Source: Caldilineaceae bacterium (lineage in GTDB: Bacteria; Chloroflexota; Anaerolineae; Caldilineales; Caldilineaceae). From it: DNA of 64,000 nucleotides. Made by a program: the position numbers and the translations under genes. The notes beneath the pieces were generated by a model, which worked only from the letters and a program-made list of their open reading frames with translations, was not told the origin of the DNA and searched no databases. The stretch lies in contig JACKBC010000004.1 of assembly GCA_020634755.1 (NCBI GenBank), forward strand, positions 159,426 through 223,425, given 5' to 3'. This document shows, one piece after another, positions 1-8,135 of this stretch. The number at the start of each line of letters is the position of its first letter. Within the stretch, counting starts at the first letter, position 1.

Positions 1-671
1 AATGGGTCGGGGAAGCTAGGCCAGGGGGCAATTTGGTCGGGCGCATAGAGTGACGCGTATGGCTCCGGCACCACGTTGGGCAGGTGCGGCTCACCGGGAT
101 CCCAGCGAATGAAAAAGGGCTGCGCTTGCGTTGCGGCGGCGGCCAGCGCGTCCATCACCTGTTGCGCGCCCCAAGCCAGCCGCGACTGCGCAGGCGCAAT
201 ATACGGATCCGTTTCGCCAAACCAGCGATTCTGCTGCGGTCGCGGCGGCAGCCCTTGCTCCTCGCGCCAAGCTACATAGTCACGTTCCGGCACATAATGG
301 TCAAAGCCATAGTCCAACGGCGTGCGGCCCGCTTCGTGCCATTTGCCAACATAGCGCAGCGCATAGCCCGCCTGATGCAATGTCTGGCTAAAGGTGGTCA
401 ACTGTGGGCGAACGGTAGCACCCGCCTCTGTCCCCGCGTTGGCAATACAGCCGTGCTGCACCGGCCACACGCCCGTCAGCAGCGACGTGCGCGACGGTGC
501 GCAGAGCGGAATCGGACAAAAGGTGTGGGTAAAATTGACGCCCTCGGCGGCCAGCCGATCCAGATTGGGCGTCTGCAAAAGCGGATGGCCGTTGCAGCCC
601 ACACAATCATAGCGGTGCTGGTCGGCGTGGATCAACAGAATATTGGGTGGCGTGGAAACAGGTGCTGTCAA
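1..671 (-). CDS. Type I sulfatase (N-terminal part, runs off the window)
   Basis: This is the first ~223 residues of an arylsulfatase-family hydrolase; the C-terminal half lies beyond base 1. The start of the fold is visible as NILLIHADQHRYD, where the aspartates bind calcium. The signature CAPSRTSLLTG follows: its Cys is the residue converted to formylglycine, the catalytic nucleophile of sulfate ester hydrolysis. KWHEAG and FIRWDPGEPH carry further expected metal and substrate residues. No ATG is available, because an in-frame stop lies just upstream; the first usual start is TTG at 671, 23 bases after the stop of the sulfotransferase-like gene, so the two are probably co-transcribed. No signal peptide is seen, which suggests a cytoplasmic enzyme acting on an imported substrate. 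The family is certain; the substrate is unknown. The maturing enzyme (FGE or anSME) is not in the window. Confidence 0.9.
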   Translation of the reverse strand, partial: MTAPVSTPPNILLIHADQHRYDCVGCNGHPLLQTPNLDRLAAEGVNFTHTFCPIPLCAPSRTSLLTGVWPVQHGCIANAGTEAGATVRPQLTTFSQTLHQAGYALRYVGKWHEAGRTPLDYGFDHYVPERDYVAWREEQGLPPRPQQNRWFGETDPYIAPAQSRLAWGAQQVMDALAAAATQAQPFFIRWDPGEPHLPNVVPEPYASLYAPDQIAPWPSFPDP

Positions 672-694
672 GATGGGAATTGAGTGTTACCTTA

Positions 695-1423
695 CTATTC
701 ATACCCATAGCGCTGCATGGCGTCGTGGAAGAAATCGAAGTCATATTGACCATCATCGCTCTGCCAGCGGCCCACCGAGTCGGCGCGCATGGGAATGCGG
801 GCCAGGGGAATCCCCAAGTAGGCTTCCAGGCGCTGCAGCGTCTCTTCCTGCTTAAAGACAAAATCCTCAAAGCGCACTTCGATCCAGTTTTCCGGCCGCG
901 GCGTGGCATTGACAATGTCATATTGATATTTCCACGAAATGGCGCGGCGCAAGCGCGGATCCTCAGTTTGTGGATATTCAATACCAAATTCGGCCATATC
1001 GTCGGTCACGTGGCGGCCCAGAATGCAGTCGCGCGGGTCGCGGATCCAGAAAATATATTTCATGTCGGGAAAAAGTCGCCGAATCCACGGATAGACCAGC
1101 GTAGTTTCGGGGATTTTCCAGCCCACCATTGCATTGGGATTGCGCTCGTGCTCCTTGAGCACGCTTTGCAGAAATTCGTTGAGCAGGTCGGTAAACTCTT
1201 GCGGAATTTCCATTTCGTGCAGCTGGTGAAAATCCCACGAGAGGTCGCCGGTCCACTGAACATAGCGCGCCATGACGCGGCAGGCATCGTACATGGCCTG
1301 GGGTGGAATCAGGTCGCCCGAGCGGTTGAGGCAAGCGCCCATGTAGACGTTGCTGGCGTAAAGCGTGTGCGAAATCGAACGCGTGCCCGAGTGGCCGCGC
1401 CCGATAATGGTGACCAGTGACAT
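695..1423 (-). CDS. Sulfotransferase-family protein
   Basis: A 242-residue protein of the P-loop sulfotransferase family, which moves a sulfuryl group from PAPS to an acceptor. The N-terminal VTIIGRGHSGTRSIS matches the 5'-phosphosulfate loop of the family. FWIRDPRDCILGRH at about residues 130-143 matches the 3'-phosphate-binding segment with its Arg and Ser/Asp positions. The length is normal for compact bacterial members. The gene starts 3 bases after the stop of the upstream Gfo/Idh/MocA gene and is followed by a sulfatase, so all three are likely one transcript. A sulfate-adding fold next to a sulfate-removing enzyme is unusual in a degradation locus; the protein may instead bind or transfer another group. 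Substrate unknown. Confidence 0.78.
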   Translation of the reverse strand: MSLVTIIGRGHSGTRSISHTLYASNVYMGACLNRSGDLIPPQAMYDACRVMARYVQWTGDLSWDFHQLHEMEIPQEFTDLLNEFLQSVLKEHERNPNAMVGWKIPETTLVYPWIRRLFPDMKYIFWIRDPRDCILGRHVTDDMAEFGIEYPQTEDPRLRRAISWKYQYDIVNATPRPENWIEVRFEDFVFKQEETLQRLEAYLGIPLARIPMRADSVGRWQSDDGQYDFDFFHDAMQRYGYE

Positions 1424-1426
1424 GAC

Positions 1427-2416
1427 TTAAACCCTTTCCACCGTACCGTTGTCCAGCGAGCGGATGGCGGCGGCCAGCACCTTTTGGGCGGCCAACCCTT
1501 CCGCGCCGGAACCATCGATCTCATCGGGGTCTACGCCTTCACCCACCTGCTCCAAAAAGGTATGGATGCGGTTGCGGAAGGTGTCTTCAAAGCTTTCCAT
1601 GCCGCCAAAAAGCGGATTGGTGTAAACGGTCTTTTCGGGATTGCCAGCGGGGTACAGCGTGGCCTCGCGATACATGTCGTCGATGACAAAACGCCCTTTG
1701 ACGCCCGCCACCTCGCAGCGCTCCATGGGGTGACCGCGCTCAATGTCGTACGAGCCAGTTAGCGTGCCCACGGCGCCGCTTTTGAAGCGCATGTTGAAAA
1801 CCGCCGTGGACCAGATCTGACGGCCCGGCGCCTTGGTGGCAAAGCAGTGCACCGCTTCAATATCACCGCAGAAGTAGCGCATGACGTCCACCGTATGCGG
1901 GTGCAGCGCCTTGAGCTGGAAATAGGGCGACGTTTCGCGCGGGTTCATGATCCACATGCTCATATTGACAAAGAGCTGATGGCCAATGCGTCCCTCGTCC
2001 ACCCATTTTTTGGCCAGCAGCGCAGCGGGCGTAAAGCGGTGATTCAGGTTAATGCCGTAGCAAACGCCCTTTTCCTTGGCCTTGGCCACCATCTTCTCAG
2101 CCTCGGGGATTTCGTTGGAGATGGGCTTTTCCCCCAACACGTGGCAGCCAAAATCGAGCGCCTGCATGGTGGGCAGATAGTGCTCGCTGCCATATTCGTG
2201 GCCGCCGGTGGCCACGCTCACCACGTCGGGCTTGACCGCGGCCAACATGGTTTCCACATCGTAATAAGCGGGCACACCCCAGCGCGCGGCCGCGGCGTCG
2301 GCGCGTTCCTTGTCCCAATCACAAACGCCCACCAGATCCGCAAAGGGATCTTGCGTATACATTTTGGCATGTCGGTTGCCAATGGCCCCCAAACCGATTA
2401 CACATGTTTTGAGCAT
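1427..2416 (-). CDS. Gfo/Idh/MocA-family oxidoreductase (copy 1)
   Basis: A 329-residue NAD(P)-dependent dehydrogenase of the glucose-fructose oxidoreductase/inositol dehydrogenase family. The Rossmann fingerprint VIGLGAIGNRHAKMY opens the protein. The family motif GEKPIS (residues ~100-105) supplies the catalytic lysine, and LHPHTVDVMRYFCGD in the C-terminal half supplies the conserved HxxD-type active-site pair. These enzymes oxidise or epimerise sugars, inositols and their derivatives. It is clearly paralogous to the gene at 6617-7615, sharing the motifs GEKPIS, YGINLNHRF and LHPH(T/S)VDVMRY. It lies just upstream of the sulfotransferase and sulfatase genes and downstream of a REP-flanked transposase remnant. 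Substrate not predictable. Confidence 0.92.
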   Translation of the reverse strand: MLKTCVIGLGAIGNRHAKMYTQDPFADLVGVCDWDKERADAAAARWGVPAYYDVETMLAAVKPDVVSVATGGHEYGSEHYLPTMQALDFGCHVLGEKPISNEIPEAEKMVAKAKEKGVCYGINLNHRFTPAALLAKKWVDEGRIGHQLFVNMSMWIMNPRETSPYFQLKALHPHTVDVMRYFCGDIEAVHCFATKAPGRQIWSTAVFNMRFKSGAVGTLTGSYDIERGHPMERCEVAGVKGRFVIDDMYREATLYPAGNPEKTVYTNPLFGGMESFEDTFRNRIHTFLEQVGEGVDPDEIDGSGAEGLAAQKVLAAAIRSLDNGTVERV

Positions 2417-2467
2417 TTAGTACCTTCTTCCTATAGACAAGCATCATTTCGAGCGATATAAATGTTG

Positions 2468-2522
2468 GGCAAGTTACCTAAGTTGCCACACCTATTTGTT
2501 GGGAAAGTTCGGAAACTTGCCC
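2468..2522. repeat. Two REP-like palindromes upstream of the transposase remnant
   Basis: Two short inverted repeats of the same design lie at 2468-2487 (GGCAAGTTACCTAAGTTGCC) and 2501-2522 (GGGAAAGTT ... AACTTGCCC). They share the GGCAAGTT/AACTTGCC-type arms with the palindromes at 2559, 3238 and 34155, so they form one family of REP-like sequences. They occupy the gap between the Gfo/Idh/MocA start codon region and the transposase remnant. REP families are usually mobilised by a RAYT transposase, and a broken one lies immediately beside them. Confidence 0.7.
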
Positions 2523-2558
2523 AAAGGGGTAGAAAAGTTTTCGCATTTGAATAACATC

Positions 2559-2580
2559 GGACAAGTTAGGAAACTTGTCC
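2559..2580. repeat. REP-like palindrome, left flank of RAYT remnant
   Basis: A perfect palindrome with 9-base arms, GGACAAGTT / AACTTGTCC, around the tetraloop AGGA, followed by TACAA. A near-identical copy in the same orientation lies at 3238-3259 (also followed by TACAA), on the other side of the transposase remnant. The pair therefore brackets the RAYT as expected for a REP-RAYT unit. Confidence 0.8.
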
Positions 2581-2598
2581 TACAAGGGAATACGTCGT

Positions 2599-3230
2599 GT
2601 CAGAACATCGCATTTATTATTACCGCCATCTGCCTCACTTTCAACCCAAAGGCGCTACGATCTTTTGTGACATTTCGCCTTTATGGGTCGCTCCCTCTTG
2701 AAGTCCTTGCCAGATTGGAAGCGCAATCTGAGCGCTTTAAAGCAAGTTTAGACCAAGTGATTGACCCAGATGAACGCACGCGTTTGTGGCGCCTGCGACG
2801 AAAACAGCTATTTGGGCTTTGGGATGATGCGTTGGACCTGGCTGATTCTGGCCCATTTTGGCTCCAACAGGAGGCGATTGCGCCAAGTCATCGAATCTTT
2901 GAACTATTATCAGGCGATCCGTTACGAACTCATCGCGTTTTGCATCATGCCAAACCACGTCCATATATTGTTTACGCCCCTGCAGAATGAGGCGGGAATT
3001 ATTACGCGTTAGCTGATATTATGCACTCTATTAAGCTCTTCAGCGCCCGGCAAGCAAATGCCATATTGAAGCGCAAAGGACAGTTTTGGCAACATGAGAG
3101 CTATGATCATGCGGTACGCGACGCCGACGAAAAGGAGCGCATCCTCCACTACATTTTGAATAATCCGGTTAAGGCAAAGTTAGTTGAGCAGTGGACAGAT
3201 TGGCCTTGGAGTTATTCAAGTTTCATTAGC
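2599..3230 (+). pseudogene. Decayed REP-associated tyrosine transposase (RAYT, IS200-like Y1 fold)
   Basis: The reading frame is broken at least three times, but the family's landmarks can be read in order. YYYRHLPHFQPKGATIF begins at about 2613. FRLYGSLPLEVLARL follows in another frame at about 2670. FCIMPNHVHILFTPL, with the metal-binding HxH, lies near 2937-2980. MHSIKLFSARQANAIL, GQFWQHESYDHAVRD (carrying the region near the catalytic Tyr) and YILNNPVKAKLVEQW lie at 3021-3200. Intact RAYTs are single-frame proteins of roughly 200 residues. The frame changes fall near 2668, 2880 and 3000. The remnant sits between two matching REP palindromes. It cannot make an intact transposase, so any remaining REP mobility would need a relative elsewhere in the genome. 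Confidence 0.85.
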
Positions 3231-4666
3231 ACAGCGGGGACAAGTTGGGAAACTTGTCCTACAATTACTTGCGCGCCTCCGCCTGTAGTCGGGCAGCAGG
3301 TGGGATCGCCGATGTGTAGCGTCTCATAAGCCTGCTGCGATGTTTTAAAGGCGCCCACGCCTTCTTTGCCGTGCCAGTCCCCCTGATGATGAATGGGATT
3401 GGGCAGACCGGTCTCCTGTTCGCGTTTGGCGATCCAGGCGTCCATGCGCGTGCGCAGTGCGGCCACCACATCGGGATAGGTCTCGGCCAGATTGTTGTTC
3501 TCTTCCGGGTCTTCCACCATGTTGTACAGCTCAATCTCCGGCTTAAAGTGAAAATCGGGCTCCAGCGCCACCATGAGCTTCCACTGGGGCGTGCGCCAGC
3601 CGTGTTTGCGCATCCACGTGCATTCAGTAATGTACATTTCGCTCTCGTGCGAAGCCACCTCGCCGCGCATCATGGGCAGCAAGCTTTGGCCGTCGAACTC
3701 GACGCCCTCGGGCTCAATCTCGGCCAGTTCTAGAATGGTGGGAACCAGGTCTTTGTGCTGGTTAAAGCCGCTCACGCGCTGGCCGGCCGGCACTACGCCC
3801 GGGTAGCGAATGATCAGCGGCACGTGCAGCACGTTGTCATACATGCCGTGGTGATCGAACCAGCACTCGTGATCGTAGAGCGTTTCGCCGTGATCCCCGT
3901 TGATGACCACAATGGTTTCGTCCAGAATGCCGCGCGCTTCCAGCGCATTGAAAATCGTCTGAATGCAGGCGTCCATGTAGGCCACGGCGCCATCATATTG
4001 GGCAATGATGTAATCTTTATCGGTAATGCCCGGCGGCATCCAGCTGGCGAAAAAGTCGCGGAACGGCTTGAAATTCATTACCGGCTCCATGGACTTATTC
4101 TGGGGGTCGCATTCATTGCCGTGGTAAAAAGCGCGCTCATAGGGCGCCGGCGGCAAATAGGGCGAATGCGGGTCCATGTGGCGCAGGAAGAGGAAAAAGG
4201 GCTTGCGCTTTTTGGCCAGCCGGTCCAGTTCAGGAATAGCCACGTCGTTTAGATTCTGCGCCTTGGGGCTGCGGCCTTCATTCCAACTGCCCCAGCCGGA
4301 AAAGGTGAGATAGGTGTCGAAGCCGCGCGAAGCTGGGTTGCCAGAAAAACCGACGCAGGTGGTATTGTAACCGGCGCCGCTCAACATTTCGGCCAGCGTG
4401 GGCACCTCAGCGCGCAGCGGACCTTTGTGACGCAGCGCCACCACCTGCGTACCAAAAACGTCGCGTCCGGTCAGCATGGAAGAGTATGCGCTGGTCGTGG
4501 GGATATGGGGGCTAAAGGTATTTTCAAAAAGCGTCCCCTGCTGGGCAAAATGATCTATGTGCGGCGTAGTCAACCGGTGGTAGCCATAGCTGCTCATGTG
4601 GTCGGCGCGCAGCGAATCAATGCCCAAGAGGACAATATTTGGTTTACGTTTGGAACGGCGAGCCAT
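3212..4666 (-). CDS. Sulfatase-fold hydrolase lacking the formylglycine cysteine
   Basis: A 484-residue alkaline-phosphatase-superfamily hydrolase. The N-terminus NIVLLGIDSLRADHMSSYG supplies metal-binding aspartates, and VVINGDHGETLYDH (mid-protein) supplies the second metal site. Aligned on the LTG end of the sulfatase signature, the segment is PTTSAYSSMLTGRD: Thr replaces the Cys/Ser that becomes formylglycine, and the signature Arg is missing. A Thr nucleophile occurs in phosphodiesterases and pyrophosphatases of this superfamily, so it may cleave a phosphate or phosphonate ester, or act as a divergent sulfatase. The last ~22 residues read straight through the REP palindrome and into the transposase remnant. 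In the neighbouring frame the sequence would end RLQAEARK at 3265, so a frameshift near 3300 may have lengthened the protein. Confidence 0.85.
   Translation of the reverse strand: MARRSKRKPNIVLLGIDSLRADHMSSYGYHRLTTPHIDHFAQQGTLFENTFSPHIPTTSAYSSMLTGRDVFGTQVVALRHKGPLRAEVPTLAEMLSGAGYNTTCVGFSGNPASRGFDTYLTFSGWGSWNEGRSPKAQNLNDVAIPELDRLAKKRKPFFLFLRHMDPHSPYLPPAPYERAFYHGNECDPQNKSMEPVMNFKPFRDFFASWMPPGITDKDYIIAQYDGAVAYMDACIQTIFNALEARGILDETIVVINGDHGETLYDHECWFDHHGMYDNVLHVPLIIRYPGVVPAGQRVSGFNQHKDLVPTILELAEIEPEGVEFDGQSLLPMMRGEVASHESEMYITECTWMRKHGWRTPQWKLMVALEPDFHFKPEIELYNMVEDPEENNNLAETYPDVVAALRTRMDAWIAKREQETGLPNPIHHQGDWHGKEGVGAFKTSQQAYETLHIGDPTCCPTTGGGAQVIVGQVSQLVPAVLMKLE
3238..3259. repeat. REP-like palindrome, right flank of RAYT remnant
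   Basis: Arms GGACAAGTT / AACTTGTCC around GGGA, followed by TACAA. It differs from the copy at 2559-2580 only in the loop and lies in the same orientation. It overlaps the 3' end of the sulfatase-fold gene on the other strand and encodes part of that protein's C-terminus. Confidence 0.8.
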
Positions 4667-4878
4667 TCAGTTCTCCTTGCTATTTATTTTGAAAGCACAG
4701 ATTTCGCAGAGTTTTTATCCAATTCTGTAAAATCTATGTTGATGGGCTATAAGTCAGAATAGAGCGCATGCTCTATGTCGACAACAACGTTTAGCATCCA
4801 AAACCAGCGCGCCCGCCACCACGTGTTTGCGAGGCACAGTTTCTGGAAATTCTTGGCACGGAACCAAGATATAGACGG
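4667..4878. other. Gap of 212 bases, nothing identified
   Basis: Between the sulfatase-fold gene and the homocysteine methyltransferase gene. It is AT-rich near 4680-4760 and holds no convincing coding frame, hairpin or repeat. A minus-strand promoter for the sulfatase-fold gene may lie here but none is clear. Confidence 0.4.
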
Positions 4879-5787
4879 CTAAGTACACGCAAACAGCGAC
4901 TTCTTAAGTTGTGCAATATGCGCCGGACGCGTGCCGCAGCAGCCGCCGATTACCGTAGCGCCAGCCTGGAGCCACTGTTGCGCATGGGCGCAGTACTGCA
5001 GGGGCGTCAGGTCGTCACGCAGGCCCAACAAGCCATCTGTTTCACTTGCACCGTCCAGCGTCCAATTTGTGGGCACGGGTTGGAACGTATTGGCATAGCC
5101 GCCGACATAGCTTGCTCCCGTGGCTTTAAGTTCGTGCATGGCGTTGGTAATGCTCTCAGGCGCGCAACAGTTGACCAGGAAGCCGCTGACCGGCAAATCG
5201 GCCAGTGCACGTACGGCTTGCCCAATAGTTTCACCGCTACGCAAATGGCCGGACCGGTCTTCGTGCAGCGTCCACGAAACCCAGACTGGTTTGCCGGTGC
5301 GACAGGCGGCCACGGCAGCCGCCCGACTTTCTCCAGCGCTGGACATGGTTTCGCACAACAGCAGATCCACATGCGGCGCTAGCAGCGCGGCCTGCTCGGC
5401 ATAGAGCGGTTCAATGTCGGCAAAATCGCCCACCAAATCAGGTCGATAGCTACCGCGCAACGGGGCAAAGAACCAGCAATCATCACGGGGCGACCCAGCT
5501 GCATGGCGCGCTTTGTTTGCCAGTTGGCAAGCCAGCAGATTCAACTCTGCAAAGCGTTCCGCAATGCCTGCTTTGGCCAAATCGGCCCGGATCACGCCAT
5601 AGGTATTGGTGGTGATCACATCCGCGCCGGCGGCAATGTAATCCGCATGAATCTGGCGCACTATATCCGGCGCCACTAATAGCGCGTTGGCCGACCAGAT
5701 TGTCTCGGGAATTTCCACGCCCCGAAAGCGCAATTCCCGCCCCATGCCGCCATCTAACAGCAGAGGTGGATCTAGCAACTGATCCAT
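4879..5787 (-). CDS. Homocysteine S-methyltransferase family protein
   Basis: A 302-residue zinc-dependent methyltransferase of the MmuM/betaine-homocysteine methyltransferase family. It begins LLDGGMGRELRFRGVEIP, the family's first strand. ITTNTYGV follows near residue 60. The zinc ligands are seen as VNCCAPESI (about residue 210) and the C-terminal pair IGGCCGTRPAHI. Its normal role is to move a methyl group from S-methylmethionine or a similar donor to homocysteine, making methionine. The frame stays open upstream, but the start MDQLLDPP at 5787 is preferred because it matches the family N-terminus and because earlier starts would overlap the methyltransferase gene, whose stop lies 22 bases upstream. 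Its place in a sugar-type operon suggests methyl-group handling of the substrate, but this is inference. Confidence 0.88.
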   Translation of the reverse strand: MDQLLDPPLLLDGGMGRELRFRGVEIPETIWSANALLVAPDIVRQIHADYIAAGADVITTNTYGVIRADLAKAGIAERFAELNLLACQLANKARHAAGSPRDDCWFFAPLRGSYRPDLVGDFADIEPLYAEQAALLAPHVDLLLCETMSSAGESRAAAVAACRTGKPVWVSWTLHEDRSGHLRSGETIGQAVRALADLPVSGFLVNCCAPESITNAMHELKATGASYVGGYANTFQPVPTNWTLDGASETDGLLGLRDDLTPLQYCAHAQQWLQAGATVIGGCCGTRPAHIAQLKKSLFACT

Positions 5788-5809
5788 GCAGACTCCGCAA
5801 AGAGTGAAT

Positions 5810-6616
5810 TCATGTTTTGGGTCCTTGACATATAAACGCGCCCATGAGGACGGGCGCACGGATAGCGCCATGCCGCTGGACCATGTCAGTGGCCAGCTCG
5901 TGAAAAACATTGGGCAGCGCGGCTTTGGCCGCAGCAGATATGTCATCGCGAGCAATTACATTGCGATAACGCCCAATCGTCAGATAGTTCTGCGTAAACG
6001 CGGCGGCGTTGCCGTGAATCACTTCATCCACAAAGTCGTACCGCTCCACCTGGGCAAAGCTCTGCGCCAAAATGGCGGCGCCATTTTCCAAAGTAAAAGG
6101 ACCAGGTGGCTCCGGCTCATACGGAATGGCCAACCGGTCCAATGCTTTGTAATGCAGATCGATCACCGGCACGTACACCGCGCCGTTGGTGGTGGCCATG
6201 AGCCAGCCATCGGGACGCAGCACCCGCGCCAGTTCGCGCACTCCCTGCGCCAGCGGCTCCACGTGATAGAGCACGTGATTGGCCAGCACACCCTCGAAAG
6301 CGCCATCGGCAAAGGGCAAGGATTCAATGCCGCAATTGACAAAATGCGGTCGATGGCCGCGTTTGCGTCCCTCCACCGCTGCGCTCTGCACCATACCCAG
6401 CGAATAGTCGGCGCAGACCAGGTTGGCGGGCCGCACGCCATGCCGTTGAATCAGCGGCCAGCTAAAGCGCCCCCAGCCGCAGCCGACATCCAGCATGCGC
6501 GCGTCCGGTGTCGGTACAACCAGTTCCAGCGCCCACTCTTCAAGCTTGCGCCCGGACTCGTTATAAATTTGGGCATGTTTGGCGTGCAGGTGTTCGCCGG
6601 TTTGATAGTATTGCAT
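5810..6616 (-). CDS. Class I SAM-dependent methyltransferase
   Basis: A 268-residue Rossmann-fold methyltransferase. Motif I is MLDVGCGWGRFSWPL (about residues 41-55) and binds S-adenosylmethionine. VCADYSLGMVQSA is the acidic second strand, GIESLPFADGAFEGVLANHVLYHV covers motifs II and post-II, and ELARVLRPDGWLMATTNG is motif III. The start codon follows the stop of the Gfo/Idh/MocA gene with no gap (TAA then ATG), indicating tight translational coupling. The next gene, a homocysteine methyltransferase, could recycle the homocysteine formed from the SAM product. The acceptor is unknown; members with this layout methylate small molecules, sugars or lipids. Confidence 0.88.
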   Translation of the reverse strand: MQYYQTGEHLHAKHAQIYNESGRKLEEWALELVVPTPDARMLDVGCGWGRFSWPLIQRHGVRPANLVCADYSLGMVQSAAVEGRKRGHRPHFVNCGIESLPFADGAFEGVLANHVLYHVEPLAQGVRELARVLRPDGWLMATTNGAVYVPVIDLHYKALDRLAIPYEPEPPGPFTLENGAAILAQSFAQVERYDFVDEVIHGNAAAFTQNYLTIGRYRNVIARDDISAAAKAALPNVFHELATDMVQRHGAIRAPVLMGAFICQGPKT

Positions 6617-7615
6617 TTACGCAATGGGCACTTCCTCGGCGCGCCCCGTCTCGAACGAGCGAATGGCGGCTTCGATCACTTCCTGCACGGCTAGCCCATC
6701 GTGGCCGGACGCGTCGATCTCGTTGCGCGGCACGCCGGCATCTACCTGCTCGATCCAGCGGTTGATGCGGTTGGTGAAGGTGGCGTTAAAGCCGCTGAGA
6801 CCGCCCATAATGGAGTTGCGCACCACGGTCAGCTCATCGCTGCGCCGCGGATAGAGCGTCAGCTCTTCGTAACAGTTGTCCAGCACAAAGCGCCCTTCGG
6901 TGCCCATGACTTCGCAGCGCTCCAGGTTGTGGCGCGGATTGGTGTCATACGAGCCGGTCAGGTGACCGACGACGCCGTTTTCAAACTCCATGCTCACCTG
7001 CATGTTGGAATAGCAATCGCGGCCCGGCGCTTTGTTGAAAAAGGCCATGACGCGGCCCACATTGCCACAGTAGTAGCGCATGACGTCCACCGAGTGCGGA
7101 TGCAGGGCGCGGGCGTGGAACCAAGGCGAAGAGTTATTGGGGTTGCCGATCCACATGGTCATGTTGATCAGCAGCAGATCGCCCAGCTTGCCGTCGTCCA
7201 CCCACTGTTTGGCCTTGGCTGCCGGCGGCACAAAACGATGATTCAGATTGATGCCGTAATAAACGCCCTTTTCATCGGCCTTGCGCACCATCGCGCGGGC
7301 GTTTTCAATATTGTTGGAAATTGGCTTTTCGCCCAGCACATTGAGGCCAGCCTCCAGACACTGCATGGTCGGCTCGTAATGATCGCCACCATTTTCCACA
7401 CCGGCCGAGGTCACGCTGACCGCGTCGAGCTCTTCGTTTTGCAGCAGATCCGCCACGCTGTAATAGGCTTTGACGCCATAGCGAGCGGCAGCTTTATCGG
7501 CGCGCTCTTTGATAATGTCGCACACGGCGACCAGTTGCGTCTTTTCGTTGGCCATATAGATGGGCGCATGGGTGTTGCCAATATTGCCCAGGCCAATCAC
7601 TGCGACTTTTAACAT
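6617..7615 (-). CDS. Gfo/Idh/MocA-family oxidoreductase (copy 2)
   Basis: A 332-residue NAD(P)-dependent dehydrogenase. VIGLGNIGNTHAPIYM is the nucleotide-binding fingerprint, GEKPISNN carries the catalytic lysine, and LHPHSVDVMRYYCGN carries the active-site His/Asp pair. It is close in sequence to the gene at 1427-2416 along its whole length, so the locus contains two enzymes of one subfamily, probably acting on consecutive or stereochemically different substrates. It lies directly upstream of the SAM methyltransferase (stop and start abut) and downstream of the ABC importer genes, fitting a role in processing the imported solute. Confidence 0.93.
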   Translation of the reverse strand: MLKVAVIGLGNIGNTHAPIYMANEKTQLVAVCDIIKERADKAAARYGVKAYYSVADLLQNEELDAVSVTSAGVENGGDHYEPTMQCLEAGLNVLGEKPISNNIENARAMVRKADEKGVYYGINLNHRFVPPAAKAKQWVDDGKLGDLLLINMTMWIGNPNNSSPWFHARALHPHSVDVMRYYCGNVGRVMAFFNKAPGRDCYSNMQVSMEFENGVVGHLTGSYDTNPRHNLERCEVMGTEGRFVLDNCYEELTLYPRRSDELTVVRNSIMGGLSGFNATFTNRINRWIEQVDAGVPRNEIDASGHDGLAVQEVIEAAIRSFETGRAEEVPIA

Positions 7616-7625
7616 GGGATTCCTT

Positions 7626-7705
7626 CCATTGGTTGAATAACGGAATGGAACACAGACTGGATTGTTCTATGCTCCATTCTTTAATTGGATAATTCCATTG
7701 GCGGC
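7626..7705. repeat. Imperfect intergenic palindrome
   Basis: The gap between the Gfo/Idh/MocA gene and the small membrane-protein gene holds an imperfect inverted repeat, best seen as GGAATGGA (7642-7649) against TCCATTC (7673-7679), with further weaker pairing outside and CCATTGG at both edges. It overlaps the stop codon of the membrane-protein gene. Similar, sequence-unrelated palindromes lie in other gaps of this operon. Confidence 0.45.
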
Positions 7706-8124
7706 GGCGTACGTCGATAGAGCACAAAAACGACGCCACAAAGCAGCAACTCAACGATCAAGATGATGAGGCTTTGCGACGCAAAGAAGTTTAGCACAAT
7801 GCTGCCGACCACATAGGCCAGATCGGCCAGCGTCAAAAGGATTAGCTCGATGAGCGTGATTAAGAAGAAGCGCCGAAAAAGTTGATTCTTTTCCACACCC
7901 GTTCGATAGTAAAATTCGGTAAATACAATGATGATCAGGCCCAAGATGGCTAAGAAGAGAAAGCCGAACTGATTGAGTGCATGCTCCAGGTAGCGATCCC
8001 AGGAAGTAATGCCCAAGATAATCATGGCCGAACTACGCCACTTGAGCAGATTGACAAAAGCCAAAACAATGCTGACAAACCATAGCAGGTAAGCCAGCAA
8101 ATATCGGGAGGTATTTGAATTCAT
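7681..8124 (-). CDS. Small four-helix membrane protein, unknown function
   Basis: A 147-residue protein that I do not recognise. It has four hydrophobic stretches: LLAYLLWFVSIVLAFVNLL near the start, FGFLFLAILGLIIIVF, FLITLIELILLTLADLAYVV, and SLIILIVELLLCGVVFVLY before a short polar tail. The start at 8124 (MNSNTSRY) is preferred over earlier in-frame codons, which would lie inside the ATPase gene; it leaves an 11-base gap after the ATPase stop. The position between importer and dehydrogenase genes suggests a membrane accessory of this locus, but no family motif supports a specific job. Confidence 0.65.
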   Translation of the reverse strand: MNSNTSRYLLAYLLWFVSIVLAFVNLLKWRSSAMIILGITSWDRYLEHALNQFGFLFLAILGLIIIVFTEFYYRTGVEKNQLFRRFFLITLIELILLTLADLAYVVGSIVLNFFASQSLIILIVELLLCGVVFVLYRRTPPPMELSN

Positions 8125-8135
8125 AATCTGTGTGC

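Noticed and set aside
647..1420. Plus-strand open frame of 257 codons
   Set aside because: It is antisense to the sulfotransferase-family gene, which has family motifs; the plus frame has none and is a by-product of GC-rich codon use.
5788..5955. N-terminal extension of the homocysteine methyltransferase
   Set aside because: It would overlap the upstream methyltransferase gene by about 145 bases and adds sequence unlike the family.
6701..7612. Plus-strand open frame of 303 codons
   Set aside because: Antisense to a clear Gfo/Idh/MocA gene; His/Val/Gly-rich composition typical of a shadow frame.
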